Notes: generated by a model not told the origin, from the letters alone. A stretch of DNA of 64,000 bases from Rhyacophila brunnea (GCA_022495005.1 JAGYXB010001416.1:1-64000), one strand, 5' to 3'; counted from the first letter of the stretch, positions 22,829 to 34,935 are shown. Numbers and translations are program-made.

Positions 22829-25800
22829 CTGAAAAACAAAACAAAAAAGTTATGGGCATTATTTATTTTTATTCAAGATTATATAATCAGACACAATGGA
22901 AAATTATATTCATTGAAAATATATTATCGCAATTAAGCATAGAAATTGGATTTAAATAATTCCGTTAGAAATGAATGTCACATTTTATAACGATGCAAAT
23001 ATGAAAATTAGGTTTTCAATGTTTTTTTCTGACATCTGTTATACGTGCAAACGTTTTCGGCCTTATTGTATTCGTACAATTAAAATTTGTAAGGGGAGAA
23101 ATGCAAACCTCGCCCCGCCACCTCCACACTCACCGTCAAGGTATCCTGCACAGATTTTATCAGCAACAAGATATCTTTCAGACTCCTCGGGAACACCAGT
23201 CAGGCACTGGCGTCTACTGACTATAGACATCAATGCTGTCTTTAATGAATGGTTTTCGTCTCTACTTTTTAGGCGAAATGCGGCTACCTGAAATTTAATA
23301 TACGTAAAATGAGAAATAAAAAAAGATGTCTAAGGCTAGTTTCACGTAATTTGACGCAAACGAGGCAAGATTGGTCAGAAAATTTAAAAAGGGGCCTCCA
23401 ACCAGTTCAAACAAGTAATACATTGTTAAATTATACCTAAAACTATGCGTATTTCTCATAAATTCATATTTGTTTAATATTATCGATTTATATTTTTCAC
23501 AGAACAAACCCTCAACTATCATTCTGAAATCAGTAACGTCTTGTGGGAGTTAGCAGGGCGTGCGTTGCTAAGAGACAGCGAATGAAGACAAAGATCGTGG
23601 ATATAATATTATATGTACCTACATCTTTAATAGTCGATTCCGAGGACGTGATTTTTTTCGTCTGTGGCGCTAACGTTTCGTCCTACGGCATTCATGAAAG
23701 TCTATTCTCTATCTATATTATAACAAACCTACTATATAGTATGAAGCTCCTAGTTTTAAAACCTCCTAAAACGATTTTAGGTAGTTTTGATAAAAATGAG
23801 AAATCTATTAAATCTGTGAACTTTATGTATTTATTATTTAATTCGTACATTTTAAAGAGTTTTTGGCTTTTCCATTTTATTTGAAAAGCACTCCCAACCA
23901 ATTTAGACGGTTTTGAAATTTACCCTATTTTTTGATCATACGTATTGACGGTTTTTAGCGGTTTTTAAAGTTCAATCTTTGGCCATCATATAGGTAACAA
24001 AAATATCCATTTAAATACAAATCTAAATCAAAATTTTTCAAAAACCGTTTAAGGGGGATTTGAAACTAGGCGTTTCATAGATTATAAATATATACCTACT
24101 TATATAAAAAAAAATATTTTTGTTTTGTATTTGCGTGTTGTGTCCAATATGATTGACGAACTGGTAAAGTTCGGCGGAAATACGTGGCAGGGAATGACAC
24201 AGGACCGAGAGGGTTGGAAGAAGCTTGAGGAGGCCTTCATCCAGCAGTGGATTGACCCCGGCTGATGATGATATAAAAATTTATGTATTTTAAAGATTTT
24301 AATTAAAATTACCATTATTATTGTAATTCACTGACTTACTTGACTACACTTTACTACCCGACTTGATTCATTTACTTTGGAATCAGGCGGAAATAGTCAT
24401 ACCTAATATTTTCTTCAGGATGTGTGACTCCTTTTGAAGGATTTATTTTTGGCCGGAGTTTTTAAAACTGATTACGGAAACTAATTTGATTATTTTGTAT
24501 GAATTTGGTACTTAAGAATTTCTATACTACTTGGTATTACTACATACCTTTGCCATTATTCCAGGTGAAGTCTGCTCATCGTCAAAACTCTCATCGCTGA
24601 GGTCTAAACATATCGGGAGTACCAAGTGGGAAAAATGAAGGTCCTTTTCTAAAACCAGGATTGATATGTCATGTGTATAGCTAGATGCCTCCCCAGAATA
24701 TTCTTCAGGAATTTTTATGTCCTTGATCTGAAATATTTTGTGTAAGAATCTGTTAGAATATTTAAATTACTAGCTGTCCGGATTAACTCCCTCTGGGAAA
24801 AAATTTGGTGTGATGTGAGATTTTGTATCTACGAAATAGTATATTTAGCAGAAATTTTAAATTTTGCTTTTAATATTATATAAAAGTGGAGTATTATAGG
24901 TATTTGTTAAAATTGATTTGTAAATAAGTTAATAATGTTTAGCTTGCCCACTTCACACACAAGTTTGTTAGATGGAAATATTTAGATCTATATAGGCTAT
25001 TGCAATACCGAATGAAAATACAAATACCGGTATTTCGGTATTTCCTATTGAATACCGGTATTCGTGAAATATAATAAGGAAAAAAAGAAGTCTAGGATCT
25101 ACTAATATATGACGTATATTATACATTATATATAAAGCTCTTTAAAATATTAATATTTTATAGCACGTGCCATTGGTGGTTTCCAAGGGCGTTGAAGGGC
25201 AATGGAAGTAAACCAGACATCGCGTAACCCGACCAAAATAGAGTCATGTTATATCTTTTATGTTAATTAATACATTTTGTTTCCACTTTCAATACCGAAT
25301 ATATCGATATTGTCTGATTTTTAAAACCGGTATTTCGGTATCGGAAAATATTATGATAACAGTTTTGAAATACCGGTATTGCAATCCCTATGCTGGCCAA
25401 ACAACTGAATAAAATGTATCAATCGGCAGAAAATACATTAAAAAATTTCTGAGGGCACCAAAGTTATTCTGCTGAACCAATAATACCATCACATGCCTGC
25501 AAGTAGGTCCAATCACTTCGATATAATTGCATATGCTGCTGTAGTGCATTTGAGTTTCTTTGAAGCAGCTTGTTTAGTTAGCCCACTCCACAGGCATTTT
25601 TTTAGATAAGCAATAATTATTAGATAAGTTATTTCGGAAAAACTGTATTATTTTAAATTCTAATGGATTTAAGATTTATACTATTTCCATTTGAGGCGTT
25701 TTTTGAGACCCGGGTTTTGCTGTTTGTCATCTTCAGGCACTATGTGCACTCACCAACAGGTAAATACACAATGACAACGAATATTAATAATTATAACTTA

Positions 25801-28800
25801 CATTAATTACATTAATTAATACATTATTACAAGAAAATAGGTAAAAACTTTATCACCCACCTATTGAGCCAATTATGAATAGTTGAAATGTTTGTAAAAA
25901 ATGCCTATCACTATTGACGATTTACACCTCTTGAGTGTAGTATTTTTATTGTTAATAAAGAATAATGATCTATTATTAGGTTTTGACGATTTATTATAAT
26001 ATGCTATCGAGTGTATTGTTATTAATAAGGTAGGGTTTTTACTAATTAGGTTTTTTACTGACATTTTAACTATTCATAATTTGTTTATTGTATTTTTTGT
26101 GACATTTGACTTGATAGGTAGGTAATGGAGGTTTTACCTACGTAATTTTATTGGTTTATTATATAAACTAGAGTTAAGAGTGTTCGTTGTCAGTGTGTAT
26201 TTACCTTTGTTGAGTGTACACGGTGCCTGAAGATGCCGAAAAGCTAAACCCGGGTCGTAAAAAACGACTTAAATGGAATAGTACAAAGCTTGAATACATT
26301 AGAATTTAAATTGAAATTCCATCAAGTACCCTCAGTCGATACATTGTGAAACCCTAATATTATATCATTAAATATTAATCAATACTAATGTACTACATTC
26401 AAGAGGTGCAACATCGTCAATACTAGAAATTTAGTAGAGTTAACTAATGAAATATATTAATAATACCTACCAGTCTTTAAAAAATTATATTAGTTAAACA
26501 AATATATTCTTACACGCTACTTTTTTATTTTTCTTTTATAACAAATCCACAAATATACACACATATGTACATAGTATATACTGATACCCAATATCATAAT
26601 GCCTAAATCCCCCATCAAAAATCCTCCTATCGACAGAGTTGGGAATATAATGATATTATTATTGTAACTGTAAATGAGTCAAGGCTAGACCAGGATGCAC
26701 CGCGAAACAAACAAAAATAAAGTACCGTTATCTGTTTCTGGGTGGACGAAGGGTTGAGAGTAGGTACGGTCAGTCGGTAACCTACCCTGGGCTTTGAACG
26801 TCGCCTCTAAAATACAATTTGCTACCTTTTTCGCGCCAAAGCGTGCGTTTACATATGTTGTTAGTAATTAATTATTACTTGTCAAGCGAAATATACTTAA
26901 TGTCCCTGAATCAGTGTTTTTAATAAGTGAAAAGTATAAATCAACATCCTACGTAAACCCATACCCATCAATACATGCACACATACAAACAGTACAAACC
27001 TTAAATCCATTACAATTTAAATTCAAATTTCAACAAGTACCTTCGGTCGATAGTATTAATATTATGAATGATTTTTATTTGAATGAAAAGTGAAAATACA
27101 TTTTGAAAATTTTCAGGGCACTGAAGTTGTACCGGTCGGTTTTTTAAATTGTGGAAATCAATAAATAAAATTGACTTGAAAAAATATAATATTTACCCCA
27201 AGTATTTGGACATGCATTTGGTTGTTTTCAATATGATTGTAGTCACTAAACGTTTTTCCAACTGCAGCTTTGAATAAGCTGTGGTCGTAAGTAGCTCGTA
27301 TTTGCGGCCTGTAAAAGCAGTGAGCAGCTGAAACAAATACATACAAATACACTGTGGTCCACAGGGAACTCACAACTGTTCTGTGGTGGTCCATATTGCA
27401 GTCAATGGCCCCACCAAATCACACCCTGTCTTAATTGGGCAAATCACGGGACCCTACGTTAGGCTGAGAAGCAACATTTTTTTATGACTGCGAATGTCTC
27501 ATGAGCACTTACCCAATACTAAGATCGTCATGAACTCTAATGTGCTTTGACTGAATTTAAGTTTTAAGTACCCATGTTGGGAGAGAAGAGAACGTAAAGG
27601 CAAAATTAAAAATTATAGTACTTAAGTAAAATAAGCTAATACAAAACTGCCGAACAATCTAAGTGAAGAAATCTTCACGTTGGCAATATGACGCCGCAAA
27701 TTTCCTAAATTGCAACAAAAATGGCCTTTGTGGTGACCAAGTCAGAGGGTCCGATGGGCCCAACAATTGGTTGAACCGACTTGAGAAGTTCTTCCCTTTC
27801 CGTATACATTATAAGAACTTGCCGGCGAAGCCACTGTGTCCAGTCAAGAATTTACTGGTGCAATGATATGGAGTCAAAGCGGACAAATATACAAGCTGGA
27901 ACGTAGCTTTGGAACTGGTCTATAGAAGCAATATGACGTAATTATAGGGAAATTGTCTGTGATACGATTTCTGGCTGTCAGTCACAAAATGTCCGCCGTT
28001 CATTGCAAACCAACATAGTATTCTATATATTATTTTTATTATTGTAAACTTACCGCTGATAACTAGGTTTCTGGATATTATACTTCCTCCGCACCAATAT
28101 GTTGGAGGCATGTCGCCACTTTCCTGTCCATTCTGAGTATACACTGCCACATGCCAAGGGAACTCTACATCAGTTATGGTTTGTCCATCAACCACATGAT
28201 TAACATCATTTGGTGTTATGGTTCCACAATCTGAAAGATGTAAAATTAAGTTACCGAAACAATTAGGGACTTCATCATATATATGTTGAAGAAAACTTTA
28301 TTCTACAGAGATTGAGCCTAAATATATAAAAAATGAAGCAAAAAGGGTCACTGGTCTACATATTAAGTTAGCTACAAGTCAATCTCGCATTTTGTTTTAA
28401 ATAGGGCTTCACTCACATAAAAATGCTCATGTATTTCCAACGCTCTGCAAGCCTGATTGAAGTTTTTTTTAATATTCTTTGAATACTTTATCCTTTAATT
28501 TTTTCTTTTTAATTCAATTAATTCAATTTAATTTCAAATTTAATTTCAATTTAAAAGGGAATTTGCCGAATACAAAAGAAGGCACCCACCATGGCAGAGT
28601 GGTAACATGTCGTCTTGTAATGTCGAGGACTTCCTCATGGTTAATTTGAAAACGACTTTTATGTAAGTAGGTTAAGAATCGTGTCAGAAAAATAGTATCC
28701 TGCAAAAATTACCTGCAGTGCAGCGCGGCATGGGAAAGTCCCATGAGCCGCTCTTGCAAGTAAGCATTCGTTGAGGGGCATTGGAGCGATGCCCTCTTTG

Positions 28801-31800
28801 ACACTTCTTGGAGGTGGCTGTTGATCCAGACGGCAGTTGTTTGTCAAAGTCCGTGATGACTTTGCCATTCGTTAATGGAATGGAGCATGAAAAATCTATC
28901 ATCAACGATTTCGGAGGATGGCACATCTCTAAAAAACCATTAAAGAATATTATCAATAAGCCCATTTATTATCATAAAAAATGAATTTTTATTAGGGCGA
29001 AGAAATCATAAAGAATTATCATAAAATATTCTTCTTTCGACGACACAGTAGCCCAATGAATCTTGAACTCTTTTACTGCCTTCCTTCATCTGGTAAAATC
29101 CATTAAAAGTATTCATTGTAGTGGATTATCATTATCAATCATCATATTATTTTATTTCACATTGTCTCGTATGTATGCAGGCGCGCACACAGAAAAAGGT
29201 TTTTGGAATGTTCCATTTTTTAAATATATCTATAATATTTTTTTTGTGATTTTTTAGATGGCGGGAGAGGTTAAAAAATCTAGCAGGGTCACTGATTATG
29301 CCACCACCTACTCATAGCTTCCCAGACACTACGAACTTTGAGTCTAGCAATAAGCACCTGTCCTGCAGGTATAGCTCAGGATGTTAACCTACGAGTTATT
29401 GCTAGATGTTGCATCCAAAATTCGTTATCGAATGTGCGTAGGTTAACGGTCTTAATAATTATTAGAATTTTACTGTCCGTTTGTGTCGTCCGCGCTGTCA
29501 TATCTTTAAGATATCTTCTTCTTCTTCTTTCACCCTGTCAATCCACAGCATTGGGCATGGGGAAGCACATTTTCGCCCCACTTCCCTCGGTCCATCACCA
29601 ACTCTTGCGCCTCTCGCTATGCCAGACCTGCAGCGCGTGGATCTTTTTTATAGCACCGCTGCAGGGTGAGGGAGAGCCGGCCATGGTTACGAACCCTTCA
29701 GGCTCTGCCACAAGGGTGCAAAGTGTCGTACTCTCTGGCGGTATCCAGAACACATGTCTCAGCCACGTAAAGCTTCTCTTCGTGGATTAGCTCAATAACC
29801 GAGGGCTGCTGTGTCCGCTCACGTACTCGAGTATTTGTACCCCTAAGATTCGACGGAGACATCGATTCTCAAAGCTTAAAAGCCGAGACCTTTGAATCTT
29901 TGTAAGATACCACTTCTCACAGCCATACAGGAGCCCAGGTATAGAGAAAACGTTTTACAGAGTCATTGTTGTACGGCAAAAGTGCTTCACATTTGTATTG
30001 GTATTGTTTGAGTGTATACATTGAAGCTTGTAATAAAACCCTAATTAGCACGGCCTGCAATTATGGGTCTAGGACGATTTGGCACCGGGACAACTGCACG
30101 CCACGGAATTCAAAAATAAATATACGTTAGGTACTTAAAATCTTTATTATTATTATTTATATTTAAATGATTATATTATGATTTAATAGTTGGTGAGTAT
30201 GTAAATATGCAGACGTAAATAATGATTTAATCGTGCATATGTTTAAGTTCCAACGAAAAAAGAGTTTTTTTATTTTATATAAAGCCTAAGGCATGGTAAT
30301 TCTCAATCCGCAATAAAGAATACAATATTATATTAAGAGTAAAATGAATTAAAACTACTAAGTAGTAGATAGAAATTGATTAAAATACCTCGTCTACGTT
30401 CTGTACACGTGTCTACGACAGTGCGGCGTCCAATTGTCCGGAGTCCGGTCGTCCCATTCCCGCCGTTATTATCTTATCACCAATTATTGGTTAGACGTGC
30501 AGTGGAAGGGGCGTGCAAAGCGGAGTTTCATTGTCATTGAGATTCGATGGTAATAAATCCATTATTTGCAGAAACTTTTCATCGTCTACAGTGTGTCCAT
30601 AATATTACTAATTGTTATCGAAACGATTTTGCGTACTGAATTATGATGTCCCGTTTAATTAATCATTATATTAATTCCCAAACGAAGGAAGTTATGTATA
30701 ATATAAAAAATCGGTGCGTCTACTTATGTACGCGCGTTAGAAGTTATACTTATTTGGCGTAATAAAACAAAATAATCGCACTCCGTGTTAGTCAAAATTC
30801 ACATCATCCAAAAATATTCAAACCAGTGCGATTCTCCCTTGAGAGCGCTGGAGCGGTGCACACCCACCCACTCAATTTATGCGAAAAGACTTTTTTTAAA
30901 TGAGTATTTAATTTATATTTGATTAATTAAAAGTGTTCTGATCTATTACCGTAGTCATTAATTCATATACAAAAACAAATTTTAATATGTGTTTTTAACC
31001 GGCTATTTTAAATAATAATATTATATGTTGATGGGAGCGATATTCGCCATCGCTCGACCAAAGCGCCCAGTAATCTAATTTCGATTTCTTTGCAATGAGA
31101 AAGAGCGTCGTCTGTCGCGTGGAATAGCAATACGTAAATATTTTTTCTACGTGCTCGGGAGCGACAGTTTCAGTCGCTCTCGGCCCGAACGCAGATTCAT
31201 CGGTTTTAAAACAATACAGCCCGTATCACACATACAAATATTGTTTGACAATTTTTATTCAATATTATTATAAAAATAAATTCTTTTCACAGTACGCATT
31301 TAAATTTCCGCACATGTTGACAACATTTCTCAAATTTAGGCGAAGTACAATTTAAAAATAAACTTCAAGTTTTTTTTCAGTTTGATAACTAAATTCACAA
31401 TGTTTATCAATTATGATATCTCTCCAAACTAGCTCTGTAATACGTCTGACTTTTTAGATAAAAATAAACTCAAAAATGAATTGTCTGTTATTTACAGCTT
31501 GGATAATTTTTATATTGCTGACACATTTACGGAAACGGTTTTACTATTCAATTTAATTTTTACTATTCCGATGACATCAGTGGAAAGCGAAAGATGTTTT
31601 TTCACACTCAAACGGATCAAGTGTTTTAGTAGAAACACCATCGCGCAATCAAGATTGAACGCATTATGTATACTCAGTATCGAAAAAAGAATGATACAAG
31701 AGATTCCTTACTTCAACAAACGCGTAATTGAAAAATTTGTGTCAATGAAAAACAGAAGAATGGATTTCTCATACAAATGAACAATAAATCCCGGTCACTG

Positions 31801-33981
31801 CCAGATACGAGATATTTCAGTAGTACTAATAATTCGGTCAAAACAAAATAGTTCGTGTCAACCAGTTTGTGTTAATGTTTAAAATCCATTTTTTCAAGAA
31901 AATCTGTTTTAAGAGGTACAACAAATAATAAATAGTGAGTTATTTATGAGTTATTTTAAATGTACTAAATTAAAAAAACCAATAGTTTTATTTTTTATTT
32001 TTTGGTAAAGTTTTGATGAAGGCAAATGCCTTTTTACGGCAGTCAAAAGGTGAAAAAAGTGAACTACCAGTAAAATAACTCACCGGTCGCCACTGATTCA
32101 AACATAATACCAAACAAAAGTAACGTACCTATCACACTTAAAAATATAAGTAAGCTTAGTTTTGACAACTAATCACATAGAAAAAGAAGTACAATTTTAT
32201 TATTACCAAAGCGAAAAAATATTTTTCACCAAGCAAAATAATCCACATTCTTTAGTAGATATATGGTCACTATGATTGGCTATGATCACATCATTGAGCG
32301 AGACGTCATGTTTCAGATCTGTCAAATATAAAGTATGATATTAGATAGAATTGATGTTTTAATAGCCCCATATCAATTACCAAACTAAAATAAAGGAGGG
32401 CCGCTTATTGGAGTGGCGCTGGTTTATTTCTATACACTTTAACTTTTATCACTAAATAAATTATATATGTACCTAATTATTTCTCGTTGTTTTTATTTTA
32501 TTTTGGCCAACAATAATAAATTTGTTGCCTAGGCAACGGAACAATTCTACTATCAAACTTGCTTTGTAAACAACTGACAGATTTGCAGCTAACTTCATAC
32601 TGTCAATTACTTTCGTAACGGCTCCCAATTTCATTCTCTACCAAACGCCCCAAAAGAAGTATAACTTCAAAAGCGAAATGTGTAGTGAACTGAGTGTTGT
32701 GACAGAAGTTTTGGATGCATAATACAAACGACATTTTGGTCATCACAGAACAGCTTTTTAGTTACCGTATAGATTTTACCGTTTAGATACCGTATCAAAA
32801 TATTAAATGCCCGATATAGTTGTAACGATTTATGAGTCCTATGGGTCTTCTACAGACCATGCATGTCGTAGAATGGCGAGAGGAATGAAGCCACCCCGTT
32901 AATATACTGTTCGACAACCGAATCATAATTAAAGGCCTGAACAAAAACGATGCATAAGTGCGAGTGAGAAAGTATTCGGCACCCTTATAATCTCTGCGAT
33001 ACGCGCTAGAGTAAGATAAAAGGTGTACAGATGTGTAGAAGATTTTGTTGTCGGCGTAGCCGCCAAATCTTAGTTTTTTGCTTAATTAAGTCTACGTCCT
33101 GAGTGGCAGCGTTCGGCGCAGCGTTGAGCGTTGTGCGCAACTCAAAGGTAAAACCGTATAAATTTATAACCAAAAGAAGACATTGTCTACGAACACTTTC
33201 ACACACGGTTATACGTTTGAGTTGCGCAAAACGCTCAACACTGCGCCGAACGCTGCCACTCAGGACGTACACTAAGCGTCGATAGCCTGCGAGCGCGTGT
33301 TGCTAAAATTGATATTTTTTGTGTTAAAAATAGAGTCAGTGGTAAATATTTTTAGTTAATTAAGTAGAAAAGATGGTTCTGTGTGCTGTATTAAAATGTG
33401 GTAGCCGTACTGATAAGCAAGAAGATGGTATTACGTTTCATAGGTAAGTTGATACATGTTCGTAATAATTTATTTGTATATTATTTTATATTTTAATATC
33501 AAGTGACCGTGTTTCTTTAAAATAACTTAAATTATGGATACTTTTACCTAATGGTTGCATTTTGACCGTTTAAAAATACTATATAACGTAACAAAAATAG
33601 AAAAATATATTTTAATTTTAAGCGTCTAGTGCGAGCACTTGCGAAATGGTCTGTGGTCTCGAACATTTGTATACGAATGCGTTCGCTCGCCCACAAATCA
33701 AACGCACGGCACGCAGCTTCATTTAGTGATGCAATGGGTGGCGTCTAGATGTATTTATAGTCTAAGGTCGTTACTCACCTTTGCAAACTGGTATTTTCCC
33801 ACTCCAATTAGTGTCTTTGCAGAAGATGTGGTCTGTTGATGTGGGATAAAAATCACCTGAGCACTTCAAATTCAGAAAAAAAACTTCTTCACCCAAGGGC
33901 CCAAATTTATCGAGATTATTCACATGAACCAACACAGAATACTGAGCATACAAGGTACTTGCTGGCAATGTACAACGCATT
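22626..33981 (-). CDS. gene B: ModSP/HP14-like modular serine protease (Sushi-Wonton-trypsin)
   Basis: Seven exons join in frame to 420 residues ending at TAA (22626-22628). Domains in order: a Sushi/CCP domain (residues 1-67; Cys at 3, 40, 54 and 66), a Wonton-like domain (68-139) and a trypsin-fold domain (about 153-420). Catalytic residues seen are His in AAHCF, Asp in THDISILVL and Ser in CKGDSGSG. Residue 189 equivalent is Gly, not the Asp of trypsins, and the expected activation cleavage (H|VVDG) lacks Arg or Lys. Both fit the family of self-activating initiators of the Toll and melanisation cascades, secreted into haemolymph. Oddities are AAFR where GWG is usual, Ser at 197 and five Cys in Wonton. 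The 5' end is incomplete; a signal-peptide exon candidate is at 38829-38880. Confidence 0.88.
23134..23287 (-). CDS. gene B exon: autolysis-loop region
   Basis: It encodes VAAFRLKSRDENHSL, SIVSRRQC and DKICAGYLD, phase 0 to 1. The usual VAGWG at its start is VAAFR. The paralogous gene A exon keeps VAGFG and is 9 bp longer. Confidence 0.85.
23290..24170. other. gene B intron, nothing recognised
   Basis: Open frames on both strands at 23543-23901 show no domain and overlap AT-rich DNA. Confidence 0.45.
24178..24270 (+). mobile_element. LINE 3'-terminal scrap
   Basis: The plus strand encodes TWQGMTQDREGWKKLEEAFI and then QQWIDPG and a stop, followed by GATGATGAT. This is the C-terminal DR..W....AF.QQW signature of RTE-like LINEs with their simple-repeat tail. 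Confidence 0.65.
24548..24727 (-). CDS. gene B exon: catalytic Asp
   Basis: 60 codons, phase 0-0. It contains IPEEYSGEASSY, THDISILVLEKDL with the catalytic Asp, and LVLPICLDL, and ends SPGIMAK. The gene A exon 56159-56338 has exactly the same length. Confidence 0.88.
24768..24995 (-). mobile_element. possible Helitron terminus
   Basis: It begins ACTAGCTGTCCGGATTAACTC, resembling the inverted 3' end (CTAG terminus) of insect Helitrons. No coding sequence; weak. Confidence 0.2.
25000..25391. repeat. hAT-like MITE with ATACCGGTATTTCGG subterminal repeats
   Basis: The ends TAGGCTATTGCAATACCG and CGGTATTGCAATCCCTA are inverse of each other. The palindromic string ATACCGGTAT recurs near both ends (25025, 25065, 25325, 25370). 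Non-coding. Confidence 0.55.
25663..26345. repeat. long inverted-repeat element (arms about 130 bp)
   Basis: The left arm (AATTCTAATGGATT, GACCCGGGTTTTGC, CATCTTCAGGCAC) pairs with the right arm (GGTGCCTGAAGATGCCG, AACCCGGGTCGTAA, ATTAGAATTTAAATT). Fragments of the same family occur at 16600-17108, 26390-26460 and 26995-27070. Confidence 0.65.
26346..27110. other. gene B intron with fragments of the long-TIR family
   Basis: Bases 26398-26455 (CAAGAGGTGCAACATCGTCA) and 26997-27070 (AAGTACCTTCGGTCGATAG) are pieces of the family at 25663-26345. No gene seen. Confidence 0.45.
27197..27327 (-). CDS. gene B exon: catalytic His
   Basis: The split codon G|CT gives Ala of AAHCF, the catalytic His motif. 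It then has KAAVGKTFSDYNHIE and ends VQILG, phase 0. The acceptor follows TTTGTTTCAG. Confidence 0.88.
27663..27930 (-). mobile_element. R1-like LINE 3' fragment
   Basis: The minus strand carries VGPIGPSDLVTTKAIF-like and DWTQWLRRQVL-like pieces of the LINE tail found at 8870-9160. It sits 336 bp from the gene B exon at 27197-27327 and 124 bp from the exon at 28054-28230. Confidence 0.65.
28054..28230 (-). CDS. gene B exon: activation site and protease start
   Basis: It encodes DCGTITPND, the activation segment HVVDGQTITDVEFPWHV and WCGGSIISRNLVISG. Phase 1 at both ends. VVDG corresponds to the I/V-V-G-G new N-terminus, preceded by His, so a trypsin-like activator is not expected to cut here. 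Confidence 0.88.
28240..28700. other. gene B intron, AT-rich
   Basis: No gene. Bases 28505-28555 are a low-complexity run of AATTCAATT-like units. Confidence 0.5.
28713..28928 (-). CDS. gene B exon: Wonton-like domain
   Basis: Phase 1 at both ends. It contains MCHPPKSLMIDFSC, QLPSGSTATSKKC, RMLTCKSGSWDFPMPRC. It aligns with the gene A exon at 63769-63981 but has Phe where gene A has its third Cys (VITDFDKQLP versus MVDCDRRLP), leaving five cysteines. Confidence 0.85.
29515..29960 (-). mobile_element. RTE-like LINE 3' end, copy 1
   Basis: Non-coding relic nearly collinear with 50580-51010: CACCCTGTCAATCCACAGCA, CCACTTCCCTCGGTCCATC, CCGAGGGCTGCTGTGTC, TCTCACAGCCATACAGGAGC. It ends in a CTTCTTCTTCTT tail (GAA repeat on the element strand). 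Confidence 0.7.
29961..31430. other. gene B intron, no recognised gene
   Basis: AT-rich spacer with a GC-richer patch at 31040-31190 (GGGAGCGATATTCGCC, CGTGCTCGGGAGCGAC), perhaps the body of the hAT relic that follows. Confidence 0.4.
31440..32096 (+). mobile_element. hAT transposase C-terminal relic and right terminus
   Basis: 31481-31780 encodes FNLIFTIPMTSVESERCFFT then SRLNALCILSIEKRMI, the hATC dimerisation domain (normally IP.SS..SER.FS..K.IK...R). The open frame is intact for 99 codons but lacks the DDE part. CACCGGTCGCCACTG at 32081-32095 looks like the right terminus; I could not find the left one. Confidence 0.7.
32100..33085. other. gene B intron, nothing recognised
   Basis: AT-rich, with no coding or repeat family that I could pair within the window. 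Confidence 0.45.
33090..33272. repeat. hairpin MITE, TACGTCCTGAGTGG termini
   Basis: Inverted arms of about 60 bp: TACGTCCTGAGTGGCAGCGT with CGGCGCAGCGTTGAGCG on the left, and their near-perfect inverse on the right (CGCTCAACACTGCGCCGAAC). A half copy lies at 19645-19702. Confidence 0.75.
33373..33443 (+). other. orphan THAP-domain first exon
   Basis: The ATG is followed by VLCAVLKCGSRTDKQEDGIT then FHR, and a GTAAGT donor follows. The C-x4-C spacing and the (I)TFHRFP-like end are the start of a THAP zinc finger (C2CH), which binds DNA in THAP proteins and P-element transposases. No second exon with the remaining Cys/His was found before 33779. It is antisense in a gene B intron, so a P-like transposon remnant or a nested gene fragment is likely. 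Confidence 0.5.
33779..33981 (-). CDS. gene B exon: Sushi/CCP domain
   Basis: It follows a TTTTTTTTCAG acceptor and begins with the last base of a codon (phase 2). It ends AAAG|GTGAGT, phase 1. It encodes MRCTLPAST, LNLKCSGDF, HIFCKDTNWSGKIPVC, giving four Cys in Sushi spacing and the typical Trp between Cys3 and Cys4. The phase-2 start means at least one more exon lies between this and the signal-peptide candidate. Confidence 0.85.
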
Positions 33982-34342
33982 CTGAAAAAAAATATAAGTA
34001 GTTACACATTTTGTATTAGCAGTTAGATCCTTTCTTTGCAAGAGGAACGTGTCGTATTTATTAGATTTTTCGTTGGGGTATGTTGGATACAATATTTATA
34101 TTACATATATGCATCATAACCGGGTCATACAAAAACAATGTGACAAGTGGATTATATTTTATGGCGCGGCTGTACGAAGGTACCTATGATTATCGAGTGT
34201 GGAGAAATATGAGATAAACTTAAACACTTGTTAAAGAATATGTTATTTTCAATATTATTGACGTATGTAATATCATAATATGCATTATAGTTTGTTACGA
34301 AAACGAAACTCACATTCAATTTTGGTAATATTTTTAAACATT

Positions 34343-34935
34343 CAGGGGAAGTAGCGAAGGGTGGAGGTAGGCTGTTAAGATCCGCCATAAACAGTGCACC
34401 ATACAATTTGTTAGTCATACGCATTTGTTTTTATTGAACTAAGACTACAATTTACAAATGGTGTTGGTTAGTTTTTAAAAATCAATTAAACCCTGCCTGA
34501 ACCAAAACATGATAGTTTTGGTATACTTTGGGCGATAAGACAAAATTTTGCACACTTTTACATTCATAATTATTTGTTTTCGTTGGATTAAGAATATAAT
34601 ATATTACACGTCATATTGTTGGTAAATTTTTTTAAATTTATTTAGCCCTGCCCAAACCAAACTACAATAAGTATATTCAAATATTATTCTATCTATAAAA
34701 TATTTAAAGTTATGTATGATTTAATTGCATAATTTTAGATATTTTGTAGATAGACGAGTATTTTTTGACTTTTATCTATAATGACTTGGTTTCGCAGGGT
34801 TGATTTAAAAAAAATAACCAACACTATCTACACATTGTAATCTTAGTTCAATTAAAACAAATACTTTTACTGACAAAATTAAGTGTGCACTATTCATAGA
34901 TAATTTTAAAACCCTACCTCCACCCTTCGCCACTG
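34343..34935 (+). mobile_element. CAGTGGCGAAGGGTGG-family MITE, full copy
   Basis: The left end is CAGGGGAAGTAGCGAAGGGT (worn). It contains GTTAAGATCCGCCATAAACA and ends CACCCTTCGCCACTG. Collinear with 63152-63689. Non-coding; no clear target duplication. Confidence 0.65.

Noticed and set aside
29338..29790. 150-codon plus-strand ORF
   Set aside because: Antisense shadow of the LINE 3' end at 29515-29960.
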